NCBI RefSeq assembly: GCF_003660455.1
Contig: NZ_QZVR01000006.1
Coordinates: forward strand, 19,942-83,941
Reading direction: 5' to 3'
From: Nocardioides ferulae
Lineage (GTDB): Bacteria; Actinomycetota; Actinomycetes; Propionibacteriales; Nocardioidaceae
DNA length: 64,000 bases
The translations under genes were made by a program, and so were the position numbers. Positions 1-13,237 of this stretch are shown here, one piece after another; position 1 is the first letter of the stretch; each line of letters begins with the position of its first letter. The notes beneath the pieces are model-generated. The model was not told where the DNA came from and made no database searches. It worked only from the letters and a program-made list of their open reading frames with translations.

Positions 1-1634
<1,634 letters not shown>

Positions 1635-1638
<4 letters not shown>

Positions 1639-2276
1639 CCGACGGCGAGCGACCCGACGATCAGGCCACGGGGCCGGCCGACCAGCCGGCCCCGGCGGCC
1701 GGCGCCGCCGGACCGCCGACCGGGACCGACGCGGGCTCGGCCGGCACCGCGGGCGAGGAGGTGCCGATCGCGCCACAGGACGCGCCGGGTGAGCCGACGC
1801 CTGATGCCGGCGACGAGGGCGAGGTCGAGGTCGAGGACGACCTGGCGCGGGCCAACCGCGACCTGGTCGAGCTCACCGGCGACCTGCAGCGGCTGCAGGC
1901 CGAGTTCCTCAACTACAAGCGCCGGGTCGAGCGCGACCGCGAGCTGTTGCGCGAGAACGCCACCTATGCGGTGCTGGTCCCGATCATCGAGGTGCTCGAC
2001 ACGATCGACCGGGCCCGTGAGCACGAGCCGCTCGAGGGCGGCTTCAAGGCGGTCGCCGAGCAGCTCGAGAAGGTCGTCGCCGGCCTGGGCCTGGTGAAGT
2101 TCGGGGCGGTGGGCGATGCCTTCGACCCGAATCTGCACGACGCGCTCTCGCACATCGGCACCGACCCCGAGGTCGAGGTGACCACGTGCAAGGTCGTGGC
2201 GAAGGCCGGCTACCGCATCGGCGAGCGCGTGGTCCGCGCCGCGCAGGTGCTGGTCGTCGACCCCGAGACCGCTTGA
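1635..2276 (+). CDS. grpE: GrpE nucleotide exchange factor
   Basis: Co-chaperone that releases ADP from DnaK. 213 residues. Residues 1-65 are an acidic, Pro/Ala-rich, probably disordered tail; then a long helix ([20 protein letters not shown]) forms the dimer coiled coil, followed by the C-terminal beta wing with the family segment [11 protein letters not shown]. The GTG start at 1635 overlaps the dnaK stop. It lies second in the dnaK-grpE-dnaJ-hspR operon, 49 bases before dnaJ. Confidence 0.97.
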
Positions 2277-2325
2277 GCCAGACCCTGAGAGACACCCGCA
2301 CAGACACGAGGAAGGGGGTGCGCGC

Positions 2326-3509
<1,184 letters not shown>

Positions 3510-3510
<1 letters not shown>

Positions 3511-3995
3511 TGCCACAGCAGCCCGGCGGTCCCCGGCGGCAGGCCCAGCAGGCCCGCGAGCGTGCCGCGTTCGCGCCGCCACCGCCCGACGCTGCCGTGT
3601 TCGTGATCAGCGTGGCGGCCGAGCTGACCGGCCTGCACCCGCAGACGCTCCGCACCTACGAGCGGCTCGGGCTGATCACCCCGGGGCGCACCGTCGGCGG
3701 CGGGCGCCGCTACTCCTACCGCGACATCGAGCGGCTGCGCGAGATCTCCGAGCTGACCGCGGCCGGCATCGGCATCGAGGGGGTACGCCGCATCCTCGAG
3801 CTCGAGAACCAGGTCACCGCCCTGCAGGCGCGCACCGAGGAGCTCCTCGCCGAGCTCGACGCCACCCGCGACGCGTTGCGGCAGGCGCTGGCCGGTCGCG
3901 GTCCCGACACCCGGCGGCTCGGGCCCAACAAGCTGCCGGTGCTGGCCCGGCAGGAGCCCGGTCAGGCGATCGTGGTCTGGCGCCGCGGCCACTGA
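3510..3995 (+). CDS. hspR: HspR, MerR-family heat-shock repressor
   Basis: Repressor of the dnaK operon and clpB in actinobacteria; DnaK acts as its co-repressor. 161 residues from the ATG that overlaps the dnaJ stop. A Pro/Ala/Gln-rich N-terminal arm (1-30) is followed by a MerR winged helix-turn-helix (VAAELTGLHPQTLRTYERLG, wing with GGGRRYSYRDIERL) and a C-terminal coiled coil (LENQVTALQARTEELLAELD). A longer upstream open frame exists inside dnaJ but is a shadow. The predicted target, an inverted repeat of the HAIR type, is present in this window in front of clpB. Confidence 0.96.
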
Positions 3996-4010
3996 CGCGA
4001 ACGCGGTCGG

Positions 4011-4025
4011 CGCGGCCTCGCCGCG
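4011..4025. terminator. Short hairpin between convergent hspR and T7SS-like operon
   Basis: CGCGGC and GCCGCG pair with a 3-base loop, in the 58 bases between two convergent genes. No T-run follows. Weak candidate. Confidence 0.3.
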
Positions 4026-4053
4026 ACGTGGTCCCGGGCATCCCCCACCGGGT

Positions 4054-5298
4054 TCAGTCGAAGAGGCCACCGATCCCGTCGACGACGCTGCCCACCCCGT
4101 CGGCGATCGCGCCACCGGTGTCGGCCAGGGCGTCGACGCCGGCGTCCCACGCGGCACCGACATCGGGCCCGTTCTCGAAGAGCGAGTCGATCGCGCCGTC
4201 GGAGAAGATCGCCACACCGGCACCGACGACGGTGCCGACGGCAGCGCCGACCGCGGTGCCCGCGACCGGCACCACCGACCCCACGGCCGCGCCGATGCCG
4301 GCGCCCGCGGCCGCGCCCGCAAGAAACGAGCCGCCCTGCGACACCGCGATCTGCACGTCGCTCTCGCCCTCCTGGTAGTCGTTGTAGATGCCCAGACCGA
4401 GACCGATCGGGCCGAGCAGCTTGCCTGCGCGGCCGAGGTACTTGGGCAGCTTGGCGTCGTCGAGCGCCCGTGAGCGGTCGAGCAGGTCCTGCGCCTCGTC
4501 GATCTTGCCCTGGATCGCCAGACGGTCCGCCTCGAGCCTGGCCTCGTCGAGGGTCCGGAAGAAGAACCACTTGCGCTTCACGTAGCGCTCGGGATGGGCC
4601 TGCAGGTCGTCGATCGCCCGCTGGGCCTCGTCGAGCAGGTCACCGGCGCGACCCCTCAGCTTGGACTGGTTCATGGCCAGGCCGGCGGCCGCCGCGGCGG
4701 CGGCGCCGTCGCCCAGGATCTCGCCCATCGTGACCAGCCACGCGGCGTGCTCGCCCACGCTGTAGCGATCCTGTAGCTGCCGGCAGGCGGTGGCGTAGGC
4801 GCGGTCGACCCGGGCCGCCTCGCGCGAGGCCCGGTTGTAGGCGCGCACCAGCTCCTGGTGGGCGTTGTAGGCCGCCACTCGCTGGTTGTGAGCCTCGACC
4901 TCGGACTCGGTGCCGACGAAGTGATCCGGGGGCCGGGAAGGGCCGGCCCCCGGGTCCTGGATCACGAAGCCGGACACGGTCAGCCCGGCACCGCGAGCGT
5001 CGGCACGCACGGCGCGCATGTCCTCCTGGCAGCTGCGCAGCTTCTCGGCGAACTCGTCGAGGTCGGTGGCCATCTTCTTGGCCGCCTCCTCGAGGTCCTC
5101 GGTCGCGTCACGGCCACGACCCATCGTGGTCGAGAACTGGGAGCCGCCGGAGCCGTCCCAGGACGCCGTGGCGTCCCTGCGGGACTGGTTGAACGCGTCC
5201 GAGGCGTCGCCGAGCTCCTTGGCCAGCGAGTCGCGCAGCCAGTCGGCAGCGCCCTCGATGGAGGTCGGCTGGCCGCTGATCTCGGTGTCGATGCTCAC
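4054..5298 (-). CDS. WXG100-type N-terminus with glycine-zipper C-terminus; putative type VII secreted effector
   Basis: 414 residues from the GTG at 5298, chosen because it overlaps the stop of the upstream gene (GTGA). Residues about 1-95 look like a WXG100/LXG helical hairpin with the turn W47-D-G. A helical middle part rich in Ala, Arg and Glu follows (95-290). Residues about 321-365 are a Gly/Ala/Val stretch (GAAAGAGIGAAVGSVV and GAAVGTVVGAGVA), a glycine zipper able to enter membranes, then an acidic Gly-rich end. This layout resembles T7SS effectors with a membrane-depolarising tail such as TspA of Staphylococcus; that similarity is of architecture only. Last gene of a four-gene minus-strand set. 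Function unproven. Confidence 0.7.
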   Translation of the reverse strand: MSIDTEISGQPTSIEGAADWLRDSLAKELGDASDAFNQSRRDATASWDGSGGSQFSTTMGRGRDATEDLEEAAKKMATDLDEFAEKLRSCQEDMRAVRADARGAGLTVSGFVIQDPGAGPSRPPDHFVGTESEVEAHNQRVAAYNAHQELVRAYNRASREAARVDRAYATACRQLQDRYSVGEHAAWLVTMGEILGDGAAAAAAAGLAMNQSKLRGRAGDLLDEAQRAIDDLQAHPERYVKRKWFFFRTLDEARLEADRLAIQGKIDEAQDLLDRSRALDDAKLPKYLGRAGKLLGPIGLGLGIYNDYQEGESDVQIAVSQGGSFLAGAAAGAGIGAAVGSVVPVAGTAVGAAVGTVVGAGVAIFSDGAIDSLFENGPDVGAAWDAGVDALADTGGAIADGVGSVVDGIGGLFD

Positions 5299-5588
5299 CC
5301 CTCCATCGCCTCCCGGATCTCGCTCAGGCCGGCGTCGGCATCCGCATCGGCCTGCTGGTAGTAGCGACGACACAAGCGCACCAGCGCCGCGGAGGCGGTC
5401 AACGACTCGGAGACGTTGGCGGCGCTGTCGGTGACCTGGGCCAGCATCACGTTGATGACCGCCGTCATCGGGCCGGCGTCGACCCCGCCGGGCACGCTCC
5501 CGGCCAGTCCGTCGAGCCCGTCGGCGGCCAGGTCGAGCTCGCCGGCGATGTCGGAGAGCACCGCCAGGTCGACGTACAGCTCGCTCAC
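5295..5588 (-). CDS. EspC-like small type VII secretion substrate
   Basis: 97 residues, GTG start at 5588 overlapping the previous stop; its own stop overlaps the next start, both as GTGA. Mostly helical with a Gly/Pro turn ([10 protein letters not shown], residues 31-40), the size and plan of WXG100/EspC proteins, but the turn has no WXG. Near the C-terminus Y77-QQA-D81 fits the YxxxD/E secretion signal of ESX substrates. ESX pairs normally have one WXG partner and one YxxxD partner; here the WXG is on the next gene, so the two products probably form the secreted heterodimer. Confidence 0.65.
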   Translation of the reverse strand: MSELYVDLAVLSDIAGELDLAADGLDGLAGSVPGGVDAGPMTAVINVMLAQVTDSAANVSESLTASAALVRLCRRYYQQADADADAGLSEIREAMEG

Positions 5589-5941
5589 AGCGCCGCTCCT
5601 GGGTGGTCGCGCAGCCCGGGGTCGACGTCGACGAAGAGCAGGTCGTAGGGGGTCGCGTCGTGGATGCGCTGGAGGGCCGAGCCGTCGCACAGCACCCACC
5701 GGCTCTCCGGCAGGTAGTGGTCGTGCAGCCGGTCCAGGGCGGAGTAGGCGTAGAGCGCCGTGCGTCCGTCGGTGACCCGGTGCAGGACGATGCGCCGGTC
5801 GGCGGCGTCGGGCTCGTCAGTGGTCGGGACGTACACGACGGGGGGCAGGGCTCGGCCGTCGACGGTCGTCCGGCCGGGGCCGTCGGGCTCGTGGGTCGGC
5901 GTGGTCACGCCAGGGAGTGTCACCCTCTGCCGCGTCGCCAA
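5585..5941 (-). CDS. SAV_915-like protein
   Basis: 118 residues from a TTG at 5941; a GTG a few codons in is an alternative. The core [10 protein letters not shown]...[24 protein letters not shown]...[14 protein letters not shown] resembles the small actinobacterial SAV_915 family, a single alpha/beta domain related to SseB-type N-terminal regions, with no known enzyme activity. The family is often found beside WXG100 genes, which fits its place here between a membrane protein (18-base gap) and the EspC-like gene (overlap). A role in handling the secreted pair is possible but only inferred from position. Confidence 0.6.
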   Translation of the reverse strand: MATRQRVTLPGVTTPTHEPDGPGRTTVDGRALPPVVYVPTTDEPDAADRRIVLHRVTDGRTALYAYSALDRLHDHYLPESRWVLCDGSALQRIHDATPYDLLFVDVDPGLRDHPGAAL

Positions 5942-5959
5942 ACCTCTGGCTTTCCCGCA

Positions 5960-6745
5960 TCACCGTCGGCCTGTGTGCCGGCCGCGGCCGACCGTCGGGC
6001 CGATGCCCAGCTCGTCGGCGAGCCAGGGCGCCAGGTCGCTGGCGGCGTGCCCCATCAGGGCGCACCCGACGAGCATTCGCCCGTCGGGGCTGCCCGCCCG
6101 GCGCGAGCGCCAGGGAGCCGGGACCAGCTGCCGGTCGATCGGTCCGTCGACCTCGATGACGAGGGTGTCGGCGCCGGGCGCGGTGGAGGCGCGCACTCGG
6201 GTCACTGCCTCGCGCGACACGCGCTCCCGGCCCCACGCGGCGTCGTGGACGATCTCGGTCGCGCTCAGCCACACCGCCTCACGGTGACGACGCCCGGCCG
6301 CGGTGAGGATGACGCGGCCCAAGAGCCACGTTCCGGCCGCGATCACCGGCAGGGTGAGCAGCAGCAGCTCGGTGCCGCGGGTGCCGGCCCACCCGACGAC
6401 GGTGCCGGCGAGCAGGACCAGGCCGGTGTCCAGCGAGATCGTGTGCCACCAGTCGCCGGGCCACGAGCGCACGACCAGGGCCGGCTCGCCGTCGAGCCGG
6501 TCGCGGCGCAGGCCCGGCAGTCGACGGGTCAAGGCGATCGACACCGCCAGGGCCACCGTGATCAGCACCCCGAAGGCGGTGTAGGCGATGAGCACCCGGA
6601 GCATCACGACGTCGCGCCCGACGAGGTAGGCGCCGGCGATGAGCCCGACGCCGAGCAGCGCGAGCAGCAGGTTGCCGAGCACGTCGCCGACCTTCGCGCG
6701 CCAGGACCACCGGCGAGGCGGGGGCAGGGACGAGTGTGGGGACAC
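5960..6745 (-). CDS. Four-helix membrane protein with C-terminal cytosolic domain; candidate immunity protein of the T7SS-like module
   Basis: About 261 residues from the GTG at 6745 (start uncertain; other GTG codons lie upstream and downstream). Four hydrophobic segments at roughly 22-44, 49-72, 105-122 and 125-148, then about 110 soluble residues ([20 protein letters not shown]...) that could fold as a PH-like beta domain. No family recognised with certainty. It is the first gene of the minus-strand set leading to the glycine-zipper protein and ends 18 bases before the next start. A multi-spanning membrane protein encoded beside a membrane-active effector is the usual form of immunity protein, hence the suggestion. 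Confidence 0.55.
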   Translation of the reverse strand: MSPHSSLPPPRRWSWRAKVGDVLGNLLLALLGVGLIAGAYLVGRDVVMLRVLIAYTAFGVLITVALAVSIALTRRLPGLRRDRLDGEPALVVRSWPGDWWHTISLDTGLVLLAGTVVGWAGTRGTELLLLTLPVIAAGTWLLGRVILTAAGRRHREAVWLSATEIVHDAAWGRERVSREAVTRVRASTAPGADTLVIEVDGPIDRQLVPAPWRSRRAGSPDGRMLVGCALMGHAASDLAPWLADELGIGPTVGRGRHTGRR

Positions 6746-6823
6746 CTCCCCAGTGTCACCCGGGTGGAGCGAGGCGAAACCACCCGGGTGCACCTCTGCC
6801 GGGGGCCTCCGCCATGGCCTAGA

Positions 6824-6844
6824 GTTGAGTGGAATGAACTCAAC
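6824..6844 (+). promoter_or_regulatory. HAIR operator for HspR in front of clpB
   Basis: Perfect inverted repeat GTTGAGT-N7-ACTCAAC, matching the known HspR-associated inverted repeat CTTGAGT-N7-ACTCAAG in 12 of 14 arm bases. A -10-like TAGAGT at 6820-6825 overlaps its left arm, so bound HspR would block clpB transcription. The start codon is 60 bases downstream. Confidence 0.93.
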
Positions 6845-6904
6845 TTCTTGCACGTTTGCAGAAGCAGGGGCCACAGTGGTCCTCGCCGCACCAGGAGGAG
6901 CCCA

Positions 6905-9499
<2,595 letters not shown>

Positions 9500-9544
9500 G
9501 GCCCGGGGCGCCCACTCCGACCGGCCGTTCTGTTGAATGGTCAC

Positions 9545-10720
9545 ATGAGTGACTCCACCCCGACCCGCCCCCGTCAGGTGACGGTGGCCGCCTGGCTGAT
9601 CATGGTCGGCTCGGTGGTGGTGGTGCTCTCGGTCTTCGAGCGGGTCTCCGGGCTGCGCAGCCTGGAGACCCGCAAGGCCGTCGACCGGTTCCTGGCGGAG
9701 CCGCCCGGTGACGGGTTCGGCATGAGCACCGAGTCGGTGCTCGACCTGCTGCACGTGGTGTCGCTGGTCGCCGGGGCGTGTGCCGCGGCGATGGCGATCC
9801 TCGGCTACCAGCTGCTGCGCCGCTCGAAGGCCGCCCGGCTGATGCTGAGCGTGCTCGCGGTGCCGGTGTTCCTGACCGGGCTGGTGGCCGGCGGCTTCAT
9901 GTCCTCGCTGGTGGCGGCGGCCACCGCGATGCTGTGGTTCCAGCCCTCCCGCGACTGGTTCGACGGCGTCACCCGGCACCGCCCCGACCCGCACGCTCCG
10001 GGAGCCCAGCGCGGCTCGAACCCGGCCCACCAGCCGGGCGAGCTGCCCCGGTTCGGCCAGCAGGGACGCCCCGGGCCCGACGCCGCACCCGACCGGCAGC
10101 CGCCGGCCGGGGCCGGACCCCGCGCCGTCTCCGGATTCGGCACCCCCTCGGCCCGGCCCGGTGGTCATGCCGGTGACCGGGCAGCCGACCGGGTGGGCGC
10201 CACTCCCGGCCCATGGGGTGCCGGGCAGCCGCCGCCCCAGGCGTCGCCCGGCGGAGCCGACACCCGTCCTGCGGGGCTGGTCTGGGCCTGCGCGCTGACC
10301 TGGCTGCTCTCCGGCCTGACCGCGCTGGTGCTGGGCCTGCTGCTGGTGCTGACCATCACCTCTCCCGACCTCTTCCTCGACGAGGCGGCGTTCGAGGAGG
10401 CGCAGGACCAGTTCATGTCGGGCCTCGAGGTCCAGCTGCCCACCGAGTCCGAGCTGATCGCCGGCACCGCGGTGATGGTCGCGGTCGGCCTGCTGTGGGT
10501 GGGGGCGGCGTCGGTGCTGGCGATCCTGGCGTGGCGCCGGCTCTCCGGCGCGCACGTGGCGCTGTTCGTGCTGACCGTGGTCTCGGCGGTGGGCAGCCTG
10601 GCCCTGACCCCGTTCGTCTTCGTCACGGCGCTGCCGCTGGCCGGCTACGTCGTGACCGCGGTGCTGCTGTGGCGACCCGACGTCCGGGCCTGGTTCGCGC
10701 GTGGCAGCAGGCAGTCCTGA
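9545..10720 (+). CDS. Duplicated eight-helix membrane protein of unknown function
   Basis: 391 residues from the ATG at 9545 (a TTG four codons earlier is possible). Two halves, each with about four membrane segments, are joined by a Pro/Gly/Arg-rich soluble linker (about residues 135-235). Both halves end in a similar signature, FQPSRDWFDG and WRPDVRAWFARG, so the protein looks like an internal duplication. No catalytic motif seen. It lies alone between clpB and the convergent aminotransferase gene. Function unknown. Confidence 0.8.
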   Translation: MSDSTPTRPRQVTVAAWLIMVGSVVVVLSVFERVSGLRSLETRKAVDRFLAEPPGDGFGMSTESVLDLLHVVSLVAGACAAAMAILGYQLLRRSKAARLMLSVLAVPVFLTGLVAGGFMSSLVAAATAMLWFQPSRDWFDGVTRHRPDPHAPGAQRGSNPAHQPGELPRFGQQGRPGPDAAPDRQPPAGAGPRAVSGFGTPSARPGGHAGDRAADRVGATPGPWGAGQPPPQASPGGADTRPAGLVWACALTWLLSGLTALVLGLLLVLTITSPDLFLDEAAFEEAQDQFMSGLEVQLPTESELIAGTAVMVAVGLLWVGAASVLAILAWRRLSGAHVALFVLTVVSAVGSLALTPFVFVTALPLAGYVVTAVLLWRPDVRAWFARGSRQS

Positions 10721-10738
10721 GCCCGGAGGATCCGGGCT
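10720..10738. terminator. Bidirectional hairpin between convergent genes
   Basis: AGCCCGGA and TCCGGGCT form an 8-bp perfect stem with a 3-base loop, in the 23 bases between the membrane protein stop and the aminotransferase stop. Confidence 0.6.
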
Positions 10739-10743
10739 GAGCC

Positions 10744-11952
10744 TCAGGCGGTGAGGTCGGCGGCGGACAGCCGCCGCAGGCCCTCCTCGATCACCTCGGG
10801 CTGCTTGCAGAACGCGAAGCGCACCAGCTGCCGCCCGGCCTCGGCGTCGTCGTAGAAGCCCTGCACCGGGATCGCCACCACGCCGGCCCGGTCGGGCAGG
10901 GCGTCGCAGAACGTGGCGCCGTCGGGCCAGCCGAGCTCGCCGATGTCGGCGAGCGCGAAGTAGGTGCCCTCGGGCACCCGCACCCGCAGCCCCAGGTCGC
11001 TGAGCCCCGCACAGAGCAGGTCGCGCCGCTCGCGCAGGTCGGCGCCGAGCCGCAGCGGATAGTCGCCCTCCTCGTCCAGGGCATGGGCGACGGCCGGCTG
11101 GAGCGGCGAGCCCGAGGTGTAGGTGAGCCACTGCTTGGCCGCGAGGACCGCCTCGACCAGGTCCGCCGGGCCGGTGGCCCAGCCGACCTTCCAGCCGGTG
11201 AACGAGTAGGACTTGCCGACGCTGGAGAGCGTGAGCGTGCGCTCGGCCATCCCGGGAAGCGTCGCGATGGGCAGGTGCCGGTGCGTGGCCGCGTCGCCCT
11301 GACCGTCGGGGTAGGTCAGGTGCTCGTAGACCTCGTCGGTGATCACCACCAGGTCGTGCTCGATCGCCAGGTCGGCCACGGCCTGCAGCTCCGCCTGCGT
11401 CAGCACGGTGCCGGTCGGGTTGTGCGGGGTGTTGAGCAGCACGAACCGGGTGCACGGGGTGACCGCCGCCCGCAGCTGCTCGACGTCGAGCCGGAAGTCG
11501 GGCGCACGCAGCGTCACCGGGCGGCGTACCGCGCCGGCGACCTGCAGCATCGCCACGTAGGAGTCGTAGTAGGGCTCGAGCACGACCACCTCGTCGCCGG
11601 GGTCGACCAGGCCCAGGATCGCCGCGGCGATCGCCTCGGTGCAGCCGGTGGTGACCACCACCTGACGGTCGGGGTCGAGGTCGAGGCCGTAGTGGCGCTG
11701 CTGGTGGCGCACGATGGCGTGGCGCAGCTCGGGGATGCCGATGCCGGGGGCGTACTGGTTGTGCCGGCCCGAGTGCAGCGCCGCGGCTGCCCGCTCGGCC
11801 ACCGAGCTCGGCCCGTCGACGTCGGGGAAGCCCTGGCCGAGGTTCACCGCCCCCGTCGCCGTCGCCAGGAACGACATCCTCGCGAAGATCGTCGGCGGGA
11901 TGCCGTGCAGGCGCCGGGCGAGGCGCGGGTCGCGGTGGGAGTCGGCCGTCAT
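10744..11952 (-). CDS. dapC: PLP aminotransferase, DapC-like (N-succinyldiaminopimelate aminotransferase)
   Basis: Class I/II fold aminotransferase, 402 residues. The PLP lysine is K247 in SSVGKSYSFTGWKVGW; other family marks are NTPHNPTG and the substrate-loop segment NLGQGFPD near the N-terminus. It resembles actinobacterial DapC (lysine/peptidoglycan pathway), which differs little in sequence from kynurenine/methionine aminotransferases, so the substrate is not certain. The ATG at 11952 is 7 bases from a TAGAGT -10 box, suggesting a leaderless mRNA. Divergent from pyrE. Confidence 0.85.
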   Translation of the reverse strand: MTADSHRDPRLARRLHGIPPTIFARMSFLATATGAVNLGQGFPDVDGPSSVAERAAAALHSGRHNQYAPGIGIPELRHAIVRHQQRHYGLDLDPDRQVVVTTGCTEAIAAAILGLVDPGDEVVVLEPYYDSYVAMLQVAGAVRRPVTLRAPDFRLDVEQLRAAVTPCTRFVLLNTPHNPTGTVLTQAELQAVADLAIEHDLVVITDEVYEHLTYPDGQGDAATHRHLPIATLPGMAERTLTLSSVGKSYSFTGWKVGWATGPADLVEAVLAAKQWLTYTSGSPLQPAVAHALDEEGDYPLRLGADLRERRDLLCAGLSDLGLRVRVPEGTYFALADIGELGWPDGATFCDALPDRAGVVAIPVQGFYDDAEAGRQLVRFAFCKQPEVIEEGLRRLSAADLTA

Positions 11953-11959
11953 GGCCCCG

Positions 11960-11965
11960 ACTCTA
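11960..11965 (-). promoter_or_regulatory. -10 box of the dapC-like gene (leaderless type)
   Basis: TAGAGT on the minus strand, 7 bases before the ATG, so the transcript should begin at or next to the start codon. Confidence 0.55.
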
Positions 11966-11983
11966 GGAGACCCGCCACACCAC

Positions 11984-11989
11984 TAATCT
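11984..11989 (+). promoter_or_regulatory. -10 box of pyrE (leaderless type)
   Basis: TAATCT, 6 bases before the GTG start. No ribosome-binding site is present between them. Confidence 0.65.
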
Positions 11990-11995
11990 GGCCTC

Positions 11996-12541
11996 GTGAC
12001 CGCGACCGACCCCACCCTCGCCGCCGACATCGACGCGTGCTGCCGGCTGACCGGCGAGTTCACGCTCCGCTCCGGGCAGCAGGCGAGCGAGTACTTCGAC
12101 AAGTACCTCTTCGAGTCCGACCCGCTGCTGCTGGGCCGAGTCGCCCGCGAGATGGCCCAGCTGCTGCCGGCCGGCACCGAGCTGCTCGGCGGGCTCGAGC
12201 TCGGCGGCATCCCGCTCGCGACCACGCTCAGCAACCTGGTCGGGCTGCCCGCGCTGTTCGTGCGCAAGCAGGCCAAGACCTACGGCACCTGCAAGCTCGC
12301 CGAGGGCGCCGACGTCGCCGGCCGCCGGGTCACCCTCGTCGAGGACGTGATCACCACCGGTGGGGCGGTGCGCGACGCGACGCGGGCCCTGCGCGATGCC
12401 GGCGCCGTCGTCGAGGTCGTCGTGTGCGCGATCGACCGCAGCCCCGAGGGTGAGAACCCCCTGTCCGACGTCGGCCTCGAGGTGCGTCCGGTGCTCACCA
12501 AGGTCCAACTGGACGCCGCCCGCGCGCTGAACGCCGGCTGA
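11996..12541 (+). CDS. pyrE: Orotate phosphoribosyltransferase
   Basis: Joins orotate and PRPP to orotidine 5'-phosphate in pyrimidine synthesis. 181 residues. The PRPP-binding signature VTLVEDVITTGGAV begins at residue 112; the substrate lysines lie in FVRKQAKTYGTCK. The GTG start is fixed by a TAATCT -10 box 6 bases upstream. A DedA-type gene follows after 12 bases and is probably co-transcribed. pyrE, a SpoU methylase and clpB are also near neighbours in Mycobacterium. Confidence 0.95.
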   Translation: MTATDPTLAADIDACCRLTGEFTLRSGQQASEYFDKYLFESDPLLLGRVAREMAQLLPAGTELLGGLELGGIPLATTLSNLVGLPALFVRKQAKTYGTCKLAEGADVAGRRVTLVEDVITTGGAVRDATRALRDAGAVVEVVVCAIDRSPEGENPLSDVGLEVRPVLTKVQLDAARALNAG

Positions 12542-12553
12542 CCCGGCGCGCCC

Positions 12554-13210
12554 GTGCAGGCACTGGTCGCGGAGGACCCCGACGAGCTCAGCGGCGTGGC
12601 CGGCTGGGCGGTCGACGTCATGGAGCGGCTCGGCGGGTTCGGAGCGGGGCTGCTGATCGCCCTGGAGAACCTGTTCCCGCCGCTGCCCAGTGAGATCGTG
12701 CTGCCGCTGGCCGGGTTCGCCGCCAGCCGCGGCAGCTTCTCCCTCACCTCGGCCCTGCTGTGGACCACCGCCGGCTCGCTGGCCGGCGCGCTCGTGCTCT
12801 ACTTCCTGGGCGAACGGCTGGGCCGCGATCGCGTCTTCGCCCTGTGGTGCCGGCTGCCGCTGATCGAGGAGCGCGACTTCCTGCGCACCGAGGCGTGGTT
12901 CGCGCGGCACGGCCGCAAGGCCGTGTTCTTCGGACGGATGCTGCCGCTGTTCCGCAGCCTGATCTCGGTGCCGGCGGGAGTGGACCGGATGCCGGTGTGG
13001 GAGTTCGCGCTGCTCACGACCGCGGGCAGCGCGGTGTGGAACACCGCCTTCGTGCTCGCCGGCTACCTGCTCGGCGAGGAGTGGCATCTGGTCGAGCCGG
13101 TCATCGGGTGGCTGCAGTGGGTGGTGCTGGCCGTCGTCGTGCTGCTCACCCTGCGCTGGCTGGTGCCGCGGGTGCGGCACCAGCGGCAGCGCCGCCGCGG
13201 CGAGCGCTGA
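12554..13210 (+). CDS. DedA-family membrane protein (1)
   Basis: 218 residues with the VTT/SNARE-associated domain: re-entrant and membrane helices with ENLFPPLPSEIVLPLAG near residue 36 and the GRMLPLFRSLISVPAGVDRM signature near 121. Family members help recycle undecaprenyl phosphate or other polyprenyl lipids across the membrane. The GTG start follows the pyrE stop by 12 bases. It faces a second, clearly different DedA gene transcribed from the other side (gap of 27 bases). Confidence 0.88.
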   Translation: MQALVAEDPDELSGVAGWAVDVMERLGGFGAGLLIALENLFPPLPSEIVLPLAGFAASRGSFSLTSALLWTTAGSLAGALVLYFLGERLGRDRVFALWCRLPLIEERDFLRTEAWFARHGRKAVFFGRMLPLFRSLISVPAGVDRMPVWEFALLTTAGSAVWNTAFVLAGYLLGEEWHLVEPVIGWLQWVVLAVVVLLTLRWLVPRVRHQRQRRRGER

Positions 13211-13237
13211 TCCGCGACCCGGCGCGCTCGCCGAGGG

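Noticed and set aside
5603..6904. In-frame upstream extension of clpB (over 400 codons)
   Set aside because: It crosses the HspR operator and the minus-strand operon; the conserved ClpB N-terminus starts at 6905 behind AGGAGGAG.
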